A stretch of DNA of 64,000 nucleotides from Litchfieldia alkalitelluris. Its GTDB lineage: Bacteria; Bacillota; Bacilli; Bacillales; Bacillaceae_L. The DNA lies in contig NZ_KV917374.1 in NCBI RefSeq assembly GCF_002019645.1, positions 4,166,696-4,230,695 on the forward strand, written 5' to 3'. Below, piece after piece: positions 45,241-53,772 of the stretch. Positions within the stretch are counted from its first letter, which is position 1, and every line of letters starts with the position of its first letter. Made by a program: the position numbers and the translations under genes. The notes beneath the pieces were generated by a model. The model did no database searches, was not told the origin of the DNA, and worked only from the letters and a program-made list of their open reading frames with translations.

Positions 45241-46212
45241 TTAGGTAAACTTATAATTCTTCCTGTACCAATTAATGGTTTTCTTTAATCCATCCTCAAT
45301 TTTAATGGATGGAGAGTACCCAAGAACTTGTCTTGCTTTTGTTAAATCTGGTACCCGCATCGGTGAATCCTCATAACCTAAGCCATATGCTTCCTCATAA
45401 GGGATATAAATGATAGGGGACTGTGAATTAGTCAAATCCTTAATCAATTCAGCAAGTTGGGTAATTGATATTTGGTGTTCAGTACCAATATTAAACACTT
45501 GATTATTGTGCTTCATGTCCATACATAGAATGGTTCCGTCTACAGCATCATCTTTATACGTAAAACAGCGTGTTTGCTCTCCTGTTCCATAAACGGTGAT
45601 AGGCTCATTTTTCAATGCCGAAACGATAAATCTTGGAATGACTCCCCCATATTGTGTAGCGATAGCCCGAGGACCATATATATTAAAGTAGCGCACAATG
45701 GATACAGGCAAACCTTTACGTGCATAGGCAAAGCAAAGATGCTCATCTAATGCTTTTGCAGTCGCATAGCACCACCGATCCGTCGTTGTTGGTCCCAAAA
45801 CACGAGATGAATCCTCACGGTAAGGAAGTTCCAAGTTCTTTCCATATATCTCTGACGTAGAAGAAAATACCACCTTCTTTTTTTGTATATACGCTTGCTC
45901 CAATACAACTTGGGTTCCTTCAATGTTTCCTTGGATAACATGCAGCGGGTTTTCAACCGTATTCTTTACCCCTAATACCGCAGCTAAATGGAAAATGACA
46001 TCACATTCATCTACAAGTTTCTTTATTAATTCCTTCTCGAACACAGTTCCTTGGATAAATCGGAAGTTTGGGTTCCCATGAATCTCTTTATGAAAATCCA
46101 TATTACCTGTTGATAAGTTATCCACGCTAGTCACTTCATGTCCCATCTTCAATAATCTATCTACAAGATGTGAACCAATAAACCCAGCTCCACCTGTCAC
46201 TAGTATTTTCAT
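45241..46212 (-). CDS. NAD-dependent nucleotide-sugar epimerase/dehydratase
   Basis: The 323-residue extended short-chain dehydrogenase begins with the NAD loop VTGGAGFIGSHLVDRLLKMG. Its catalytic residues are Ser/Thr in VFSSTSEIYG and YxxxK in WCYATAKALDEHL. The form resembles UDP-glucose 4-epimerase, UDP-glucuronate epimerase or UDP-xylose synthase. It overlaps the upstream UDP-sugar dehydrogenase gene by four bases, so the pair may convert a UDP-sugar to a uronate and then a derivative. Confidence 0.85.
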   Translation of the reverse strand: MKILVTGGAGFIGSHLVDRLLKMGHEVTSVDNLSTGNMDFHKEIHGNPNFRFIQGTVFEKELIKKLVDECDVIFHLAAVLGVKNTVENPLHVIQGNIEGTQVVLEQAYIQKKKVVFSSTSEIYGKNLELPYREDSSRVLGPTTTDRWCYATAKALDEHLCFAYARKGLPVSIVRYFNIYGPRAIATQYGGVIPRFIVSALKNEPITVYGTGEQTRCFTYKDDAVDGTILCMDMKHNNQVFNIGTEHQISITQLAELIKDLTNSQSPIIYIPYEEAYGLGYEDSPMRVPDLTKARQVLGYSPSIKIEDGLKKTINWYRKNYKFT

Positions 46213-47525
46213 ACAATTCCTCCTCCTAATCTAAAAACCTTTGCCTTTCCTTTCATTCCTTCAGTGACATTTCTTGTATCAAAGATTAATGGTGCATAGT
46301 CTAGTATTTTCTGAACAGGAATGATCGAGTGATCGGAAAAGATCAAGACACAATCAGCCTCTTGTAAATTTTGTTCAGTCAATTCTCTACTATACATTGG
46401 TACCCCATCAACCATTATCTCCGGGATGTACGGATCATGATAGGATACACGTATTCCCTTTTGCTGAAGTAAGTGTATAATCTGAAAAACTGGGGATTCC
46501 CTAACATCATTAACATCCCGCTTATAGGTGACACCATATATCAAAACATTGGCTTTTTCTAAGTTCTTAAATTGTTGATGAAGGATTTCTGATACTCTTT
46601 CTACAACATATTTTGATGAATGTCTATTGACGGACAAAGCCATGTTAATAAATTCACTCTCTATACCAAATTGCCTTGCCTTCCATTGTAAATATAAGGG
46701 ATCTACTGGGATACAATGACCACCAATCCCCGGTCCAGGATAATATGCCGTAAAACCAAAAGGTTTTGTACTAGCCGCCCGAATAACCTCCCATATATTA
46801 ACATTTAGCGAGTCACATATAATCGCTAACTCATTTATAAACGAAATATTAATAAGTCGGTGGGCATTTTCTACTAGTTTAGTAAGTTCTGCGATTTCTG
46901 TACTGGTTACTTTTACGAGTTTAGTAAAAATCAGCTGATATAGATTGTAGACTCTCTCTAAGCAATTATCAGTAACTCCACTGATAATCTTTGGTATTTC
47001 GTGCATTCCTAGTTGGTGATTTCCAGGGTCTATTCTTTCTGGAGAATAACCAACAAAAAAGTCATTACCGACCTTTAAGCCTCCTTTTTCAAGAATAGGG
47101 ACTAATACTTCTTTTGTTGTTCCAGGGTAGGTGGAGCTTTCTAAAATAATTAGTTGATCCCGCTGAAGATACTTACTTATCTCAAACCCAGCACTTTGTA
47201 AATAGGTTAAATCTGGATTATGGAGATTATCTAATGGTGTTGGAACACAAATAATAATAGCTTTTACAGAAGATAACAAAGAAAAATCTGTCGATGCTGT
47301 GAATCTATTTGTTGCAATTGCCTCTTGAATAGTTTTGTCTCCAACATCTGTTAAATAGCTTTTGCCTTTTTTTAAATTATCTATTTTCCTTTTATCATTA
47401 TCAATTCCTTTAACCTCAAGTCCCTTTTTTATAAGAGTCAATGCAAGAGGTAGTCCTACATACCCCAAACCAACGACTCCTATGCTGGAAACTGTATTAT
47501 TTCTATTTATCTCCCATTCCTCCAT
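46209..47525 (-). CDS. UDP-sugar 6-dehydrogenase family protein
   Basis: The 438-residue protein is a nucleotide-sugar dehydrogenase. It has an N-terminal NAD domain (SSIGVVGLGYVGLPLALTLI), a central domain with ELTKLVENAHRLINISFINE and a C-terminal UDP-binding domain (VLIYGVTYKRDVNDVRESP). The conserved active-site cysteine is in GPGIGGHCIPVDPLYL. The pattern is close to UDP-N-acetyl-glucosamine/mannosamine 6-dehydrogenases (WbpA/WecC type). The ATG at 47525 follows AAGGAAGG. It leads the four-gene operon. Confidence 0.86.
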   Translation of the reverse strand: MEEWEINRNNTVSSIGVVGLGYVGLPLALTLIKKGLEVKGIDNDKRKIDNLKKGKSYLTDVGDKTIQEAIATNRFTASTDFSLLSSVKAIIICVPTPLDNLHNPDLTYLQSAGFEISKYLQRDQLIILESSTYPGTTKEVLVPILEKGGLKVGNDFFVGYSPERIDPGNHQLGMHEIPKIISGVTDNCLERVYNLYQLIFTKLVKVTSTEIAELTKLVENAHRLINISFINELAIICDSLNVNIWEVIRAASTKPFGFTAYYPGPGIGGHCIPVDPLYLQWKARQFGIESEFINMALSVNRHSSKYVVERVSEILHQQFKNLEKANVLIYGVTYKRDVNDVRESPVFQIIHLLQQKGIRVSYHDPYIPEIMVDGVPMYSRELTEQNLQEADCVLIFSDHSIIPVQKILDYAPLIFDTRNVTEGMKGKAKVFRLGGGIV

Positions 47526-47648
47526 AAAATCATCCTTCCTTAGCAAATAGTTTCTAGTTATTCTATGTACGTTTTAATATGTCGTGCTAGACGTTGCTCC
47601 TATGAAATTAAAAATAGGTATTAAAACTATCACCTATGAAAATGACCA

Positions 47649-47683
47649 AAAAAAAGACCACTAAGAATCAGAGTGCTCTTTTT
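47649..47683. terminator. Bidirectional terminator upstream of the glycan operon
   Basis: AAAAAGA and TCTTTTTT flank a CACT/AGTG stem. It isolates the operon from the decayed Crp-like gene. Confidence 0.7.
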
Positions 47684-47869
47684 TATAAGTGGATTATTTA
47701 GGTTTTTTATACTGTTGGTTTAATATAATTTTGGGTGTACACTATTGGTTGTTAGTTACGTGGCTTCAAAGTCTTACTATTCCTAAAGTCTTTAGTATCT
47801 TACTATTTATTGCTTCAGTCGATTATATAACCATATAGCTATATAGGGCGTTTATGCCTCAATTTGATG

Positions 47870-48228
47870 GCTTCATTAAAAGTGATTTGAAACTCTCTTT
47901 TGGTATAGAAGCGACATACGTTGCAAACTCTACTTGTACTTGACCAAAATCTTCTTCTATCACCTTGCGTGTCATTTTCTCCAATTGTTTATATTTATTA
48001 CCTCTTATCCTTTTTCGTCAATCAAGTACTACATAATGCAACCTTTTAACACAAAGTAACGTTTGGTAGCCATCTTCTTATATAATAGGTTCCTTTTTTA
48101 TATTCCTTTACAACGATATCATTCGAGAAAACCTGTTGTTCTTCCGAGTTGAGAGCAGTGAATTTATTCATATATTTGAATATTATGCTTTTCTCATTTA
48201 TATTTTTCACCACACAGTTAATATTCAC
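47870..48228 (-). pseudogene. Broken Crp/Fnr-family regulator
   Basis: On the minus strand the start reads MNKFTALNSEEQQVFSNDIV then VKEYKKGTYYI. After a frame change it continues YFVLKGCIM-stop-YLIDEKG, and further on KMTRKVIEEDFGQVQVEFAT followed by YVASIPKESFKSLL. This is the order of a cyclic-nucleotide-binding domain and the central helix of Crp/Fnr proteins such as those with YFVLKGCIRQYYL. At least two stops, a frameshift and loss of the DNA-binding domain make it a pseudogene. Confidence 0.6.
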
Positions 48229-48532
48229 ATTACCGCTTAACTTATAAATCTACACCAATATATGTGATTTAAGAAAAGGAAATAATACAAAAGGAGGATT
48301 ATCGCTTTAAATGGCGGGATATCTATAAAAGAAACAAAAAGAGACCCTCTAGAATGTTTATTATTAGTTCTAAATAAATCCTGCATAAGTTGACTATTTA
48401 CATTGCTTAGTGATAAATGAACCTTCAGATGTTCGATGTCTAAGAGCAAATCCCTCCTTTCTGCAGGGTAATACCTTGACCCCCGGCATGTTAAAGCTTT
48501 AACGCGATGGGGGCCAGGCATTAAATATTACT

Positions 48533-48899
48533 TTAGAACCTGTTCAACCTCCTTGAGTAAAAAGGAATATCCAGGTACCTCTTTGTATTTTCTTTTACAT
48601 ATTCTAAAGCTTGCTTGTAGCTGTATTCGAACGCTTCTTCTTTTTCAATTAGGACGTGTGGTTCAACACCAGTGCCCTCCCAATTGGTATTTGTGATCGG
48701 ATTAATAGCTCTTCCTGTCGATATAAAGGCTTCAAAGTGGTTAGTAATTGGTTGAATGCCACCCGGAAGAGCTGCTCCTCCCGTAAATTCTCCAACAACT
48801 GTGGCACGGTTTAGATTTTTCAAGTTATAGGCAAATTCTTCAGCTGCCGAGAATGTATAATTGCTTGTAAGTATATAAACTGGCTTATTAAAGTAGAAA
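48533..48899 (-). pseudogene. C-terminal fragment of an S41-family peptidase
   Basis: About 120 codons remain, from FYFNKPVYILTSNYTFSAAE to YSRRLNRF. The catalytic serine region (TFSAAEEFAYNL) and the following GEFTGGAALPGGIQPI are typical of S41 peptidases of the retinol-binding-protein-like type. The N-terminal part was lost at a junction near 48885-48899 with the ArsR-like gene on the other strand. It has no start signal of its own. Confidence 0.75.
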
Positions 48900-48922
48900 T
48901 TGAGTTTTCACCTATTTATGAG

Positions 48923-49795
48923 GTGGTTTCTAGTTTGTCTGTATATATAACGCAAAAAGCAAGCTATGATTTGGATAAACATTGGTTTAAGAATATCGAG
49001 GATCGTATCCAACCAGAATTGATAGAATTATTGAAGGATCAAGAAACAATACATCTTGTAGGATATTTACTCCTTCTTATTAAGAAAAGTCCATATAAGA
49101 ATTCACTACAACAATTTATCTCTTGGTTGAAGGAACTATCAATCGGTGAAATCTATGAATTGTTATATATCTATTTTAGAGAAAATCCCTTAAAGGATCT
49201 CGATTATTTTAGAAACTATTACGTAACAGTATTGTCTTTATGGGATGAGATTTATAAGGTAAAAGATGATGTGAATCGCTACTTAACGTTTGCAGCGGAG
49301 GAAAAAAAATTAAAACAGAACAGTATTGCCCCTGATATGATTGTTGAAGAATGCACAAATGGAATCTACATTCAACAAAGTGAGGAAATCTCAGGAATTA
49401 TATTAATCCCTACCTACCATTTTTCTCCTCAAAATAGAATATACAGTTTTAAGGAAACTATCTTAATCCAATTTTCCGTCGATATCCCAAACGAGGGTGA
49501 ACAAAAAGTACCCTTATCTTTAATAAGAAAGACGAAAGCTCTGGCTGACGAGAAACGGCTTAGAATTTTGCAAATTCTAGCTACTGAACCTAAAACCTTT
49601 ACACAACTTGTAAGATTAACAAACCTTTCAAAAAGTAACTTACATTATCATTTAGTTTTGCTACGTTCGGCTGGCCTAATTAAAATCACTAACTTTATGT
49701 TTTCCCAGCAGCCAGACTTGTACGAGATTCGTCCGAATGCTTTTTATAACCAAAAAGAAGAGTTAGAGGCATACATATATTCGGGGCAAGTGTAA
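48923..49795 (+). CDS. ArsR-type winged-helix regulator, start damaged
   Basis: The 290-residue product has an N-terminal ~190-residue helical domain and a C-terminal ArsR winged helix (about 195-260, KALADEKRLRILQILATEP, SNLHYHLVLLRSAGL). In this family the protein usually starts MKVEFxFSPxYE. Here KVEIEFSPIYEVV is readable upstream of GTG 48923, but the expected ATG is replaced by ATT at the junction with the S41 fragment. Either GTG 48923 now serves as start or the gene is poorly expressed. The signal sensed is unknown; the lost divergent S41 gene may have been a target. Confidence 0.7.
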   Translation: MVSSLSVYITQKASYDLDKHWFKNIEDRIQPELIELLKDQETIHLVGYLLLLIKKSPYKNSLQQFISWLKELSIGEIYELLYIYFRENPLKDLDYFRNYYVTVLSLWDEIYKVKDDVNRYLTFAAEEKKLKQNSIAPDMIVEECTNGIYIQQSEEISGIILIPTYHFSPQNRIYSFKETILIQFSVDIPNEGEQKVPLSLIRKTKALADEKRLRILQILATEPKTFTQLVRLTNLSKSNLHYHLVLLRSAGLIKITNFMFSQQPDLYEIRPNAFYNQKEELEAYIYSGQV

Positions 49796-50015
49796 TAACT
49801 CGATAGCATTTTTAGAATCAGGCTAAAAGTGAAGAAAAAACTCCTTCGAATGATCTCATTACAAAAATTGGGATTACGCCTGCTGCTAGCTATAAAGATA
49901 TCCCAACTCATATTTCAATATTCCTCTTGAAGAGCAAAAGAAAAAGAAAGTTACTGAATTCCTAATCTATTGGATACCCTTCGTAAGTATGGTGTTGTTA
50001 CTAGTGCAAATTACT

Positions 50016-50483
50016 TTATTGTTTTGCTAGAACTATATAATAAATGATAAATCCAATCATAAGACCAGGAACTAAAGAGAGCATCGGTAAAAATACTGGA
50101 CCAAATAAGACACCCATTATTTTTAGTTTTGTTGAAAAAATTAAACCAATTGTTATAAAAAAAGCACCAAAAACAAAAGGGATATACGAATACGGATTTA
50201 TGTTTCCTTCTGCATCCCTATATGCATCCCACATTGCGAACATATACAGACAAGGATAGAACATAAGCCATTGAAAATTTGTAACATCAATGGCTTTGTG
50301 TATTTCTCCTGTAAAAGAATATATTATCGCTAAGTTGAATTTACTCATTACATTTACAAGAAATTCTAAAAAAATAAATATACTCCCTTTAAATAACCTC
50401 CTATTTAATAATTGACCGAACCCTGGTAATGCTATGCTCCATAATAAAGCCTCATGTTTTTTAGGTTTTTTATAACAGCTCAC
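50016..50483 (-). CDS. Small polytopic membrane protein
   Basis: I cannot assign a function. The 155-residue protein has four predicted membrane helices, begins with a basic stretch (CYKKPKKHEALLWSIALPGF) and contains WDAYRDAEGNINPYSYIPFV between helices. It starts at GTG 50483 with a poor binding site, ten bases after the stop of the DUF3231 gene, so it is probably co-translated with it. The pair may act together. Confidence 0.6.
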   Translation of the reverse strand: MSCYKKPKKHEALLWSIALPGFGQLLNRRLFKGSIFIFLEFLVNVMSKFNLAIIYSFTGEIHKAIDVTNFQWLMFYPCLYMFAMWDAYRDAEGNINPYSYIPFVFGAFFITIGLIFSTKLKIMGVLFGPVFLPMLSLVPGLMIGFIIYYIVLAKQ

Positions 50484-50493
50484 CCAATATCAC

Positions 50494-51501
50494 TCAATTC
50501 ATCTTTTGGTTACGATCTTCCATTTGAGGTGGTTCTTCCATCCAACCATTTTTAATCATTATTTTTGCACCGTCATGAGCATACTCGAAAATATCTTTCA
50601 TAAAAATAGTCATTTTTGCTGGCAAATCATTTCTCAAACTAAAAGCAGTTCCTAGTGAGCTACCTCCCATAGAAAAACTACAAAAAAGGCTTGTGCAATA
50701 CATCATCAGTTTATCAGAAAAAGGAGCGACCGTAGAACGTGTTGGATTACCACCCGAGGTTACAGGGGTTTGTATGTCATCATGTAACAAAAGTTCGCAT
50801 AACTCCTTTATTATACTTTTAGCAATTTCCGCTCCTTCTAAGAAAAACTTCTTTACTTCTTCTTTATTTGCACATTGAGCAAATCCTGTTATCATTTGCA
50901 TTCCAGTCATATTTGATTCAACAGCATGATGTAGTTGAGCAACTTCTACCGTATTTAATGTTCTTTTTTCGCTGAGTAAATTGAGGGGAAGTCCACCTAA
51001 ATAGTTGGTGTTTTTAACAAACTCAACTGATTTCGGCATCGAAACATAAGGCGGACGAGCAAGCATACCCTTTTCAAGCAAATATTGTGTACAGAGATTA
51101 TAATACTCTTGAGTAATGGCAGTAAGTTCTTTAAAAATCATGACAATATCTTCTCGATATGCCATCGTTATATTTAGTGAATGTAATCCCATACTAATTT
51201 CCTTTAATAGTCGAACGAACATGATGTCGAAACCATTATCATATAAATTCGGCACCTCTTTATTAACATCCTCTAAAGTAAAGCCAACTGGTATTACAGC
51301 CCCTTCATTTTGTAGAGTTTCTGTTATTTTAGTAACATAAGGCGTAAGATCTCTATATAGATTACTCATAATATCCTTGGCTTTTTCATCATCGGCTTTC
51401 TCTATAAAATATTCTAACATTCGTAAAATCATTGTTTTCTCTTGATATGTAAGCCATAACGTACCAAGTTCGGATGATGTAATTGCGGGTTTTTCTGACA
51501 T
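50494..51501 (-). CDS. DUF3231-family protein
   Basis: The 335-residue protein consists of two similar helical halves (about 1-165 and 170-335). Their first phrases match: ITSSELGTLWLTYQEKTMIL and VAQLHHAVESNMTGMQMITG. This is the layout of DUF3231, a ferritin-like helical family common in spore-forming Bacillaceae. Its biochemical role is unknown. The ATG at 51501 follows GGGGGG. It is followed by a small membrane protein gene. Confidence 0.8.
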   Translation of the reverse strand: MSEKPAITSSELGTLWLTYQEKTMILRMLEYFIEKADDEKAKDIMSNLYRDLTPYVTKITETLQNEGAVIPVGFTLEDVNKEVPNLYDNGFDIMFVRLLKEISMGLHSLNITMAYREDIVMIFKELTAITQEYYNLCTQYLLEKGMLARPPYVSMPKSVEFVKNTNYLGGLPLNLLSEKRTLNTVEVAQLHHAVESNMTGMQMITGFAQCANKEEVKKFFLEGAEIAKSIIKELCELLLHDDIQTPVTSGGNPTRSTVAPFSDKLMMYCTSLFCSFSMGGSSLGTAFSLRNDLPAKMTIFMKDIFEYAHDGAKIMIKNGWMEEPPQMEDRNQKMN

Positions 51502-51652
51502 CAAACTATCCCCCCCTGTAATGTTCTTAGTTTTAGGTTGACCTTTAAACGGTTTTTAATTCAATATTTTTCTTGGTGACTTCATTTCACTGATTGCATT
51601 AAACAACCCTTTAAGCGATAACCTTCACAAAGTCCCGTAAAACAGAAGTAGT

Positions 51653-52010
51653 TTATTGCGCAGTATTTAGTCTACTATGCATTTTAGAATGATGTTTCTG
51701 ATTCCAGATTACTGCACCTTTGGTTGAAGTGCATCTTCACAAATCACTTAAGTTCAAATTATACCAACTTTAATTACCTATCTTCTAAAAATATTCACTA
51801 GTCACCAAAAACAAACGCTCAGCTTTTTGCGCCAGCCATCGGGGTCGGTGGAGGAACGCTTGTTCCTTGGTCGTTAATTCCTGCGGCAGCGATTTGTGGA
51901 GTCGATCGGTTTGAGCTGGTTGTGATTGGATTGGTTGTGACCACGATTGTAGCGATGTTTTTGTTATAGAAAAGGCCTCTCACTTAGTGGGAGGCTAATT
52001 TTTTTGATTA
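51653..52010 (+). mobile_element. yhfA-tail TIR element, right end lost
   Basis: The left terminus TTATTGCGCAGTA (51653-51665) is followed by the longest left arm (TTTAGTCTACTATGCATTTT, TGATTCCAGATTACTGCACC). At about 51811 yhfA sequence begins at the common breakpoint (AACGCTCAGCTTTTTGCG). It has internal deletions, a stop, and the terminator at 51975-52007. The right tail and terminus are absent. Confidence 0.65.
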
Positions 52011-52261
52011 CTCTTTCAACCAAAGATTTTAATGATTCAACAAAAGATTGAATCCTATAGTTGAACAAAGACGATAAACAATATCAGCCAGCCTGTTATT
52101 TCTGACTATATACTTTTTTTCGTAGGAAAAACCATAACCATATAGGCAATTTAACTCTATAAAACGATAAAAACTTTCTGTAGATAAACCAGCTAAATTA
52201 TCAAAAGGGTGCGATTCTCAAGTCAGAAAAGGTGGGGCTAAAAATAGGATATTAAAATGGA

Positions 52262-53707
52262 TTGTGTCTCTATACAAAGATTGATATTATTATATTTATT
52301 GTTTTTGAAAGAGAATACTACTTACATCATAGAAGGAGCACAATATTTACGCAAAAAAAATTACCGTTTTCAACATATGGAATCATTGGTACGATGCTGT
52401 TTGGAATGTATTTCGGGGCTGGTAACTTAATTTTTCCTATACAGCTAGGACAGCTTGCTGGGACAAATTTCTGGCCAGCATTAATAGGTTTCTTAGTAAC
52501 AGCGATTGGTCTACCATTTATAGGAATTTTAGCAATCGGGCTATCCGGAAGTAGTGGACTTCGTGATTTGGCTAATCGGGTACATCCAATATTTGGAAGT
52601 GTTTTCACAGTGACTCTTTACTTAACAATTGGTCCTTTTTTCGCCATTCCTCGTACAGCGACAGTCCCATTTGTTGTTGGGTTTGAACCATTTATCAATC
52701 CAGAACAAGTTAGTTTATGGCTTGGAATCTTTAGCTTACTATTTTTTGTGATTGTCTATTATTTTTCACTGAATCCTGCGAAAATTATAGACTATATAGA
52801 CAAATATTTAACCCCAGCGTTTTTAGTATTTTTATTCTTTTTAATAGGAATTGCCGTAATTAAGCCAATGGGTAACTTTGGTAATCCAACAGGCGACTAC
52901 ACTCAACTGGCTTTTATGACAGGCTTTAAAGAGGGTTATAACACGATGGATGCTCTTGCTTCACTCGCCTTCGGTATTGTTGTCATCAATGCAATTAAGA
53001 GCCAAGGAATTACCGATCCGCAAGATATTTCAAAAGCTACAGTGAAATCAGGCATGTTCGCGATGGGGCTAATGATGATTATTTACGGTCTTATCACGTA
53101 TATAGGAGCATCGAGCGTAACAGCAATCGGCACATTTGAAAATGGTGGTCTGATCTTCTCAGCAGTATCTCAATATTATTTTGGTTCATTTGGTTCCATT
53201 TTATTAGGAATTATTATTGTACTTGCTTGTCTAAAAACGAGCATCGGAGTTATTACGGCATGCAGTGAGTTTTTCCATAAATTATTACCAAAAGTTAGTT
53301 ATAAATGGTTCGTGTTCATACTATGTTTTATATCATTCTCAATTGCAAACTTCGGCTTAAATAATATTATTCAATTCGCAGTGCCGGTTTTAATGCTCTT
53401 GTACCCGTTAGCTATTGTTCTTATATTATCAGCACTCTTCTCACCATTATTTTCTAAAAAGCAAAGTGTTTATGCGACGTCAATGTTCCTAACCTTTTTC
53501 GTTAGTATTATAGACGGTTACAGCGCGTTAGCCAATAGTTTGCCTGGAGCGACTGTCCCATTACTTGAAGGAGTTAAATTGTTCTACATTAATTATTTAC
53601 CTCTTTACCACATTGGTCTTGGATGGATTTTACCAGCTTTCGTAGGTGCTATTATCGGTTATACCTGGCCAATGCAATTTTGTAGTAAGGGAAAGGAATG
53701 GGAATAA
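52262..53707 (+). CDS. brnQ: Branched-chain amino acid carrier BrnQ
   Basis: The product is a LIVCS-family sodium-coupled carrier with about twelve helices that imports leucine, isoleucine and valine. The family start is recognisable as QKKLPFSTYGIIGTMLFGMY, and GAGNLIFPIQLGQ follows. Normal proteins begin a few residues before this point. Here the codon at that place, 52343-52345 behind AGAAGGAG, is ATA rather than ATG. The first standard start in frame is TTG 52262, which would add 27 unusual residues. The upstream flank carries a yhfA-tail element. A terminator follows at 53727. The transporter body looks intact. Confidence 0.85.
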   Translation: MCLYTKIDIIIFIVFEREYYLHHRRSTIFTQKKLPFSTYGIIGTMLFGMYFGAGNLIFPIQLGQLAGTNFWPALIGFLVTAIGLPFIGILAIGLSGSSGLRDLANRVHPIFGSVFTVTLYLTIGPFFAIPRTATVPFVVGFEPFINPEQVSLWLGIFSLLFFVIVYYFSLNPAKIIDYIDKYLTPAFLVFLFFLIGIAVIKPMGNFGNPTGDYTQLAFMTGFKEGYNTMDALASLAFGIVVINAIKSQGITDPQDISKATVKSGMFAMGLMMIIYGLITYIGASSVTAIGTFENGGLIFSAVSQYYFGSFGSILLGIIIVLACLKTSIGVITACSEFFHKLLPKVSYKWFVFILCFISFSIANFGLNNIIQFAVPVLMLLYPLAIVLILSALFSPLFSKKQSVYATSMFLTFFVSIIDGYSALANSLPGATVPLLEGVKLFYINYLPLYHIGLGWILPAFVGAIIGYTWPMQFCSKGKEWE

Positions 53708-53726
53708 TTTAAATAAAAAACAAATA

Positions 53727-53757
53727 GGAGCTTTATTAGAAAAGCTCCTGTTTGTAT
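53727..53757. terminator. Terminator between brnQ and the YhfW-like gene
   Basis: AGGAGCTTT and AAAGCTCCT pair around ATTAGA and are followed by a T-rich stretch; the two genes converge here. Confidence 0.8.
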
Positions 53758-53772
53758 ATTTATTGGTTACAA

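Noticed and set aside
48237-48521. 94-codon minus-strand frame beginning MPGPHRVKALTCRGSRYY
   Set aside because: It has no clear ribosome binding site, ends in a hydrophobic run unlike its start, and lies between two pseudogenes. I could not link it to any family, so it is not listed as a gene.
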